NCBI GenBank assembly: GCA_024699005.1
Contig: JAILQN010000002.1
Location: 1-13,972 of the forward strand
Direction of reading: 5' to 3'
DNA length: 13,972 nucleotides
Source of the DNA: Clostridia bacterium
GTDB lineage: Bacteria > Bacillota_A > Clostridia > Oscillospirales > Acutalibacteraceae
Shown: in pieces, positions 1 through 5,293 of the stretch
Layout: every line of letters begins with the position of its first letter
Numbering within the stretch: position 1 is the first letter of the stretch
The notes under the pieces: generated by a model
What the model was told of the DNA's origin: nothing
What the model saw: the letters and a program-made list of their open reading frames with translations, nothing else
Database searches by the model: none
Position numbers and translations under genes: made by a program

Positions 1-115
1 CGAGCCAGCCGTAATGCAGCACCACGTCCCTGATCAGGGGAATGGCCGCGTATCCCCCGCCGAAGGTAAACAGACCGACTCTGAGAAAGCCGAGGAGCAG
101 TTCAAGGTAGATCAT
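1..115 (-). CDS. Chromate transporter (CHR family), C-terminal half protein, partial
   Basis: Only the first 38 codons lie in the window; the gene runs off the left edge. The start of the translation, MIYLELLLGFLRVGLFTFGG, continues with GYAAIPLIRD. This is the amphipathic first helix plus the FGGGYA signature of CHR-family transporters. It begins inside the stop codon of the upstream CHR gene (ATGA overlap, ATG at 115-113, TGA at 114-112), with a GGGGGAG ribosome binding site just before it, so the two are translationally coupled. Short-chain CHR proteins usually occur as such pairs and are thought to work together as an inner-membrane anion (chromate/sulfate) carrier. The real substrate here is unknown. 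The family call is firm, the substrate is inferred. Confidence 0.85.
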   Translation of the reverse strand, partial: MIYLELLLGFLRVGLFTFGGGYAAIPLIRDVVLHYGWL

Positions 116-687
116 TTCTCCGCCCCCGCTTTCCCGGCGTAACGCTTCACCGCGTATATCACAAGACCGGTCACCGCCGCTGCAAGCATAAGCGTAATGA
201 CCGACAGGCGCAGCGAGAAAATGTCGACGGCCAGCATTGCGGCAAAGGCGCAGCACGTGATAACTACGGACGCCGGCTTCTTCTTCATTTTCCGGATCAT
301 TCTTACCGCGGCGTCGACTATCAATATGCCCACCGCCAGTTTTATCCCCTTGAAAGCGGCGGCGACCCACGCGATCTCCAGGAACCTGTCCAGGAACACG
401 GAGATCAGCAGTATGATGCAGAAGGACGGCAGCACCACGCCGACCGTCGCCGCGGCCGCACCGGGCAGCCCGCGTTTCTTATAACCCACAAAGGTCGCGC
501 AGTTGACGGCGATCGGCCCGGGTGTGGACTCTGCGATCACCGTGATATCCATCATCTCGTCGTGCGTGATCCACTGTTTCTTTTCGACGCAGTATCGCTC
601 TATCAGCGAGATCATGGCGTACCCGCCGCCGAAGGTGAACAGACCGATCTTTGCGAAGGTCAGAAATAAATCGAAAAGTATTTTCAT
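112..687 (-). CDS. Chromate transporter (CHR family), N-terminal half protein
   Basis: This is a membrane protein of about 191 residues of the short-chain CHR family. Visible family motifs are FGGGYAMISLIERY near the N-terminus and ESTPGPIAVNCATFVGYK about 35 residues later, followed by several hydrophobic helices (VVLPSFCIILLISVFL; a C-terminal pair). Its length matches one half of a two-gene CHR transporter, and the other half follows with a 4-base overlap. I chose the ATG at 687 because translation from it opens directly on the conserved amphipathic helix (MKILFDLFLTFAKIGLFTFG). The frame extends to a TTG at 720, but that codon sits inside a palindrome and has no ribosome binding site. No strong Shine-Dalgarno precedes 687 either. 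The family is known for chromate efflux; other anions are possible. Confidence 0.88.
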   Translation of the reverse strand: MKILFDLFLTFAKIGLFTFGGGYAMISLIERYCVEKKQWITHDEMMDITVIAESTPGPIAVNCATFVGYKKRGLPGAAAATVGVVLPSFCIILLISVFLDRFLEIAWVAAAFKGIKLAVGILIVDAAVRMIRKMKKKPASVVITCCAFAAMLAVDIFSLRLSVITLMLAAAVTGLVIYAVKRYAGKAGAEK

Positions 688-710
688 AAAAATCGTATCG
701 ATTGCGAAAC

Positions 711-757
711 GTGATATCAAATGAAATCACACTTTTTCCGGTAATTATGTGATCACA
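711..757. promoter_or_regulatory. Two palindromes, possible operators upstream of the CHR genes
   Basis: Two dyads lie between the DUF2130 gene and the CHR gene. The first, at 711-730, is GTGATATCAAATGAAATCAC, an imperfect 20-base palindrome with GTGAT/ATCAC ends. The second, at 748-757, is the perfect palindrome TGTGATCACA. Their centres are 32 bases apart, about three helical turns, and share the GTGAT half-site; another GTGAT lies at 781. This is what a dimeric regulator's paired operator looks like. The regulator is unknown and no convincing -35/-10 pair was found on the minus strand here, so the role is inference. Confidence 0.4.
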
Positions 758-794
758 ATCATACTTTTCGCAGTTTTTATGTGATTTTGGCCCG

Positions 795-2165
795 TCAATC
801 GTTCTCTGATTTAATTTCCTCGAACATAGCTCTCACCGACGGCGCGTTTTTTGTGAGCTTCTTGATGCTCAGATCCTGCGCCTTATCGTTGGCCAGACGC
901 AGATTCCTGTCGGAAGAGAGCAGGTCGGCCTTCGTTTTTTCCAGAGCCTTTATGGTTTTGTCTATGTCGTCGATAGCGTCCTGGAATTTGCGGGAAGCCA
1001 ACTCGTAATTGCGGGCAAAGCCGTCCTTGAATGCCTGCATATTATTCTCGAAATTCAGGATATCCACCTGCTGGTTTCTGACGATCTGCAGTTCCCGCTG
1101 ATACTGCAGAGAATTGAGCGCCGCGTTGCGAAGAAGTGATATAATTGGAATGAAGAACTGCGGACGGATCACGAACATCTTGGGATAACGGTATGAGACG
1201 TCCACTATGCCGTTGTTATAAAGCTCGTTGTCGCTTTCCAGAAGCGATACCAGTACGGCATATTCGCAGTTTTTCTCTTTTCTGTCCTTGTCCAGTTCTT
1301 TGAAGAAATCCTCGTTCTTATGCTTCGTGGCGGTGGTGTCCATCTCGTTTTTCATCTCGAACATTATAGAGATGAACTCCGTGCCGTCCTCGGATTCCCG
1401 GAAGATGAAATCGCCCTTGCTGCCGGTCCTGGCGTCGTTGTCCTTTTCGAAATAGGCGTTCGGGAACGCGGTCATGCGGATCCGGTTGAACTCGGTCATG
1501 CAGTGCTGCTCCAGGCTCTCGCCTATCATCTTCGTGGACTGCCGCGCCTTGAAATCCTTAAGTCTCTCGATCTCCTCGTCGCGTAGCTTTAACTGCTCTT
1601 TATGCTGCTCCACAAGAGCGTTCTGGCGCAGTTCGCCGTCTTTTTTCTGCAGCGCCAGTTCGTTCTGCAGATTCGTGATCTCGGTCCCCTTTTCGGAGAG
1701 CTCCTTATCCTTCGCCTGCACGGCTTCAGAGACGGCGAGTTTTTTGTCGGTTTCCGCCATGCCGATCTGCGCTTTCAGACGCTCAATCTCCAGATCCTTT
1801 TCCGCGATCGCCTCGTTTTTTTTGCCGATTACGGATTCGTCCTCCTGTTTTGCCTCGCTGACCGCCTCGGTCACGGCGAGCTTTTTGTCGGTCTCCGCCT
1901 TGTCTACCCGCGCCTGAAGACTCGCTATCAGCCTGTCCTTTTCGGCAAGCTCCGCGTCCTTTTTTGACAGCTCTTCCGCATGGACCTTTTCCTGCTCCAT
2001 TTCGGCAATCTTCAGATCGTTTTCCTGCCTCTGAGCCAGCTCATCCTCCCGGCGCTCCAGCTCTTTCTCGAACTCTCTGTCCCGTACCTGCTGAACGATC
2101 TGAGCGTAACCGGATTCATCCACCTGAAAAACTTTCCCGCAATTCGGGCATTTGATCTCCTGCAT
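795..2165 (-). CDS. DUF2130 domain protein with zinc ribbon and long coiled coil
   Basis: This 456-residue cytoplasmic protein has no signal peptide. Residues 1-16 carry a CPNCGKVF half-ribbon (one CxxC pair only). Residues about 25-205 are a highly charged Glu/Lys coiled coil. Residues about 207-440 match what I know as DUF2130 (KMIGESLEQHCMTEFNRIR, later LNSLQYQRELQIVRNQQ). Within that domain, GD252 followed by E270-x-K272 after a predicted strand resembles the D...ExK core of PD-(D/E)XK nucleases, which would suit a DNA-acting role; this is inference. The coiled coil has an internal duplication: AETDKKLAV(T/S)EAV occurs at 90-102 and 137-149. The start at 2165 follows AGGG with short spacing and a near-consensus promoter. 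Cellular function is not established. Confidence 0.85.
   Translation of the reverse strand: MQEIKCPNCGKVFQVDESGYAQIVQQVRDREFEKELERREDELAQRQENDLKIAEMEQEKVHAEELSKKDAELAEKDRLIASLQARVDKAETDKKLAVTEAVSEAKQEDESVIGKKNEAIAEKDLEIERLKAQIGMAETDKKLAVSEAVQAKDKELSEKGTEITNLQNELALQKKDGELRQNALVEQHKEQLKLRDEEIERLKDFKARQSTKMIGESLEQHCMTEFNRIRMTAFPNAYFEKDNDARTGSKGDFIFRESEDGTEFISIMFEMKNEMDTTATKHKNEDFFKELDKDRKEKNCEYAVLVSLLESDNELYNNGIVDVSYRYPKMFVIRPQFFIPIISLLRNAALNSLQYQRELQIVRNQQVDILNFENNMQAFKDGFARNYELASRKFQDAIDDIDKTIKALEKTKADLLSSDRNLRLANDKAQDLSIKKLTKNAPSVRAMFEEIKSEND
1732..1900. repeat. 141-base internal duplication in the DUF2130 coiled coil
   Basis: The stretch acggcgag(t/c)tttttgtcgg at 1732-1751 recurs at 1873-1892, exactly 141 bases (47 codons) away. 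Similarity continues through tccgcc beyond each copy. At protein level it duplicates the AETDKKLAV(T/S)EAV segment. Because the offset is a whole number of codons and 47 is close to a multiple of seven minus two, it lengthens the coiled coil but shifts its heptad phase. It is probably a segmental duplication. Confidence 0.6.
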
Positions 2166-2209
2166 TCTGATCCCTGCTTTCTGTGATTTCGTTTGGTTCT
2201 GTTGTTCTG

Positions 2210-2238
2210 ATTATAGTATACTGTCAGTTTTCAGTCAA
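2210..2238 (-). promoter_or_regulatory. Sigma-A promoter of the DUF2130 gene
   Basis: On the minus strand the -35 TTGACT (2238-2233) and the -10 TATAAT (2215-2210) are separated by exactly 17 bases. This is one mismatch from the housekeeping consensus, and it lies about 45 bases upstream of the DUF2130 start codon. Confidence 0.85.
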
Positions 2239-2256
2239 CTTTTTTCATACCGACTC

Positions 2257-2285
2257 TTTATTTTTCTGCGGAGAGCATGTATAAT
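2257..2285 (+). promoter_or_regulatory. Likely promoter of the metallophosphoesterase gene
   Basis: A perfect -10 TATAAT lies at 2280-2285. The -35 position at optimal spacing reads TTTATT (2257-2262), a weak match. Transcription from here would start near 2292, upstream of the AGGAG and ATG at 2344. It would exclude the longer upstream reading frame starts. It is divergent from the DUF2130 promoter about 45 bases away. Confidence 0.5.
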
Positions 2286-2343
2286 GGCTTTAAAAGACGC
2301 CGTTGATGTCGGCGACGATTCCCGAAACGAGGAGAATACTATC

Positions 2344-3651
2344 ATGTCAAAAATACTTGCATTCTTTCTGACTTTGCTTACGGTGTTTTACACGCTGTCC
2401 GCATTGACGATAAACGTGAAAGCTCCGGCGGACGATACCGACTTTACGCCGGTGTTCCGCTTTATCGCCTCCAGCGATTCTCACGTGCAGGCGGGCTTTG
2501 ACACCAATTCCCGCCGCATACAGAAAATGATCCGGCTGGGTTACGCCATAGCCGGTGCCGACGAAGAGTACGACGCTCTGGACGCGGTGCTTATCGCGGG
2601 CGACATGACCGACAACGGCCGCAAAGACCAGTTCTGCGCCGTGCGCTCGGCGGTGTATTCCTGTCTGAAGGACGGCACCGAATTTCTTGGCATAACGGCA
2701 AAGAACCACGACGGCTACAATATGAGCCGCAAAGAGGTGCACGATTACTGCAGCGCCCTTTTCGGCGGCACGTCGGACTTCCACACCGTTATCGGCGGCT
2801 ACCACTTTATCGGCCTGTCCGCTTCGGAGGACGACGACGTCCACTATGACGACGGGCAGATCGCCTGGCTGCGGACTCAGCTGGAAGAGGCGACGGCGGA
2901 GGACCCGGAGAGACCCGTATTCGTCATGCACCATGAGCACGTGGCGAACACCGTTTACGGCAGCAGCGATTTCGAGGGCTGGGGCATGAGTTATTTTACC
3001 GACGTGCTTGACGATTTCCCGCAGGTCGTGGATTTCTCCGGGCACTCCCACTATCCCCTCAACGACCCGCGTTCCTTATGGCAGGGCGATTTTACCGCCG
3101 TCGGCACCGGGGCTCTTTACTACACGGAACTCACGGTGGACGACACAAGGACGATCCACCCCTCCGGCTACAAGAAGGTCGCGACCTTCTGGATCGTGGA
3201 GCTGGACGCTGCGAACAGGATGCGTCTGCGCGGCGTCGACCTGACGGCTCAGAAGGTCCTCTGCGAGTATATCCTTGATAATCCCGCCGACCCCGCAAAC
3301 CGTGATTATACGCCGGAAAAGCGCGCCGCGGCTTCGCTGCCGCCCGTGTTTGACGAAGGCGCCGAAGTCAAAGTGAGATCGCGCTCCGGCGGCTGCAAAG
3401 TTACGGTGCCCGCCGCGCGCTCCGCCGACGGCATGCCGGTCGTGCTCTACCGCGCTTTCGCATACGGTCCCGACGGCAGCGAGATCGCAAACGAATGGAC
3501 ACTCCCGAATTATTACGAGACCGGAGAAGAAAAAACCGTCTCCGTGACCCTGTCCGATCTGCCGAAGGGCGATTACGAGGTGCGCGTGGTCGCAGAGACC
3601 GCTTACGGAGTGCAGTCCGCTCCGCTGACGGCGGAATTCAGGGTCGGATAA
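2344..3651 (+). CDS. Secreted calcineurin-like metallophosphoesterase
   Basis: This 435-residue exported protein has an N-terminal hydrophobic signal (residues 3-23). Metallophosphoesterase ligand motifs appear in order: D45-x-H47 (SSDSHV), D87 in AGDMTDNG, N121-H122-D123, HHEH at 196-199, and GHSH at 233-236. The third motif reads KNHD instead of the usual GNHD. A C-terminal beta-rich segment (about 345-435) ending in DLPKGDYEVRVVAETAYG looks like a fibronectin/Ig-type module. The family hydrolyses phosphomono- or diesters with two metal ions; the substrate here is unknown. The ATG at 2344 is preceded by GAGGAG and starts right at the signal peptide. The open frame extends upstream to 2152 but overlaps the divergent gene and lies before the promoter. 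It is separated from the pilus operon by a terminator and is in the opposite orientation. Confidence 0.88.
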   Translation: MSKILAFFLTLLTVFYTLSALTINVKAPADDTDFTPVFRFIASSDSHVQAGFDTNSRRIQKMIRLGYAIAGADEEYDALDAVLIAGDMTDNGRKDQFCAVRSAVYSCLKDGTEFLGITAKNHDGYNMSRKEVHDYCSALFGGTSDFHTVIGGYHFIGLSASEDDDVHYDDGQIAWLRTQLEEATAEDPERPVFVMHHEHVANTVYGSSDFEGWGMSYFTDVLDDFPQVVDFSGHSHYPLNDPRSLWQGDFTAVGTGALYYTELTVDDTRTIHPSGYKKVATFWIVELDAANRMRLRGVDLTAQKVLCEYILDNPADPANRDYTPEKRAAASLPPVFDEGAEVKVRSRSGGCKVTVPAARSADGMPVVLYRAFAYGPDGSEIANEWTLPNYYETGEEKTVSVTLSDLPKGDYEVRVVAETAYGVQSAPLTAEFRVG

Positions 3652-3660
3652 TAGTTTATA

Positions 3661-3695
3661 TAAAAACCGACCGCGACGGTATTGCCGTCGCGGTC
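3661..3695 (-). terminator. Intrinsic terminator of the pilus operon
   Basis: An 11-base perfect stem (GACCGCGACGG at 3669-3679 with CCGTCGCGGTC at 3685-3695, 5-base loop) is followed on the minus strand by GG and a T5 run (3666-3662). It lies just past the stop codon of the adhesin at 3717. In the plus direction the tail is not T-rich, so it serves mainly the minus-strand operon, though it may also slow transcription of the metallophosphoesterase gene. Confidence 0.85.
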
Positions 3696-3716
3696 AGTGA
3701 TTATTCAGGCTTGTTA

Positions 3717-5291
3717 TTATGCCGTACCGTATCTCTTTTTCTTTTTAATGACCCTCCACGTCATAAAACCGGTGCCGGAGAGTGCGGCAAGCGTGGCGAT
3801 GAATGAAGGGATCAGTTTTGTTCCGAATACGCCGGTGATCGGTACATCTTCATGAATACACTGGTTTTCCGCTTCGATCCTCTGGCTGGACGTTGAAATG
3901 TCGGCGGCAGTCAGCATAAAGTCATCCGGACCGGTGTGCGGAACTGATTCGTACTCACTGAACCAGAAGTAGAACGGCCGGGGATTCTCCGGAAGGATAT
4001 ATCCGGGCGGCGCCGTGGTCTCCATAATACAATAGGCAGTATCCTTCTGGTATACTCTTGTGTCGTCGTCGTACTTATCGATCACTTTTATAATGATTTT
4101 TCCGACAGCGTCTGTTGTATATGTTTTTGGGGTCGCGACCCATTCTCTGTTGACGGCATCCCAGGTATATACGGTGAACACAGCGCCGGCCAGAGGACTT
4201 CCGTCTTCCTGATCGATTTTTATGAGGCAGAATTCCTCGAACGTTGATTCGCCGGACGTATCGAAATCTTCGGCTTCAAGATGGGTATTTTCTTCTCCGG
4301 ACTGATCTCCGTGTCCTTCCAGCGTAGCGGAGTTGGTAAGCGTGATCCCGTTTGCCATCGAGCTGTTGACATGATAACTGTAAGTCAGCCGCAGATGCGT
4401 GCTGTCGGGGATCCGCATTTCGATGTACGCCTGCTTTGCGTCGGGATTTGCAGGATCGGTTTCGGTATGGGCGGTCCACTGGACAGTTGACAGCTCGGTC
4501 CAGACGCCGTTTTCCTCTTTTTCGAGCATGACGGAATTCAGGCTGAGGACGACCTCTCCCGTTCCCGTTCCCTGCCTTGCCGTATAGGTGAGCACGTCGG
4601 TAAACTGCAGCCATTCGGGATCTACAAGGCCGTCGCTGTCCGTAAGCAGATTTTCGGCAGACGGGTTGATATCCACCGTATAGGAGATCATATGCGAGTT
4701 CGCGTCCCAGCTGCCGGCTTTGCCGACTATTTTTTCCATCTTTGTGGCATCGATGAGGATCTCGTTCTCCGCTTCGCCGTAATCGTCACCGTTTGTCTCA
4801 ACTCTGACCGTATTGTCGAGTGTAAGGTGGACTGTGCCGTTCCGGGGCCACGCTTCCTCAGAGAGCTGGCAGTAATAGATCACGTAGAAAGTATTGTTGA
4901 ACAGATCGGAACTCGAGGAGTTCGCCGTCAGAGTGACGTCGACCACCTGCCTGCCGTCGGCGTCGGTCGAAAGGGAGCCGGACGCTATCGTCTTGCTGAG
5001 CCAGAGCTGTTCTATCTCTCCGGAAATAGTGCCGTCGGCAGCGATCGTCAACAAGTTATACGGGTAATCGTTCATCCCGTAATTATACGCGGTCAGAGGA
5101 GTCGGGATCACCTTGACGCCGATCAGTTCAACGCCTTCCGGGAGCGTGTCGATGACGCGATACTGCTGCAGACCGGGTGTCGGTGTGACCTGCGCGATCC
5201 AGACGAAAGATTTGTCTTCGTCTTCATAATCGAACGAGATCGAATGGGGCTCCTCGGAAAAGATCGTTTGCCAGTCGCTGATTTTCTGCAC
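3717..5291 (-). CDS. Giant pilus adhesin, C-terminal part (SpaA domain, sorting signal), out of frame with its N-terminal part
   Basis: This 524-residue reading frame starts at a GTG without a ribosome binding site and has no signal peptide. It is almost certainly the tail of the protein encoded at 5294-8152. The frame is open back to about 5342, and joining there gives a smooth sequence (DGEK-NAPGKHTISPNVKKL). Residues about 1-345 contain two adhesin-type beta domains, each opening with a Lys-bearing strand (VQKISDW; KMEKIVGK). Residues 350-478 form a SpaA/Cna-B-like domain with the isopeptide set K358 (LIKID), E424 (METTAPPGY) and N476. The sorting signal is VPITG at 483-487, then a hydrophobic helix and a KKKKR tail. 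It is the last gene product before the operon terminator. Anchoring by the operon's class B sortase is inferred. Confidence 0.8.
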   Translation of the reverse strand: MQKISDWQTIFSEEPHSISFDYEDEDKSFVWIAQVTPTPGLQQYRVIDTLPEGVELIGVKVIPTPLTAYNYGMNDYPYNLLTIAADGTISGEIEQLWLSKTIASGSLSTDADGRQVVDVTLTANSSSSDLFNNTFYVIYYCQLSEEAWPRNGTVHLTLDNTVRVETNGDDYGEAENEILIDATKMEKIVGKAGSWDANSHMISYTVDINPSAENLLTDSDGLVDPEWLQFTDVLTYTARQGTGTGEVVLSLNSVMLEKEENGVWTELSTVQWTAHTETDPANPDAKQAYIEMRIPDSTHLRLTYSYHVNSSMANGITLTNSATLEGHGDQSGEENTHLEAEDFDTSGESTFEEFCLIKIDQEDGSPLAGAVFTVYTWDAVNREWVATPKTYTTDAVGKIIIKVIDKYDDDTRVYQKDTAYCIMETTAPPGYILPENPRPFYFWFSEYESVPHTGPDDFMLTAADISTSSQRIEAENQCIHEDVPITGVFGTKLIPSFIATLAALSGTGFMTWRVIKKKKRYGTA

Positions 5292-5293
5292 GT

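Noticed and set aside
2152..2343. Longer N-terminus for the metallophosphoesterase
   Set aside because: This extension overlaps the divergent DUF2130 gene start and both promoters, whereas ATG 2344 has a GAGGAG site and begins at the signal peptide.
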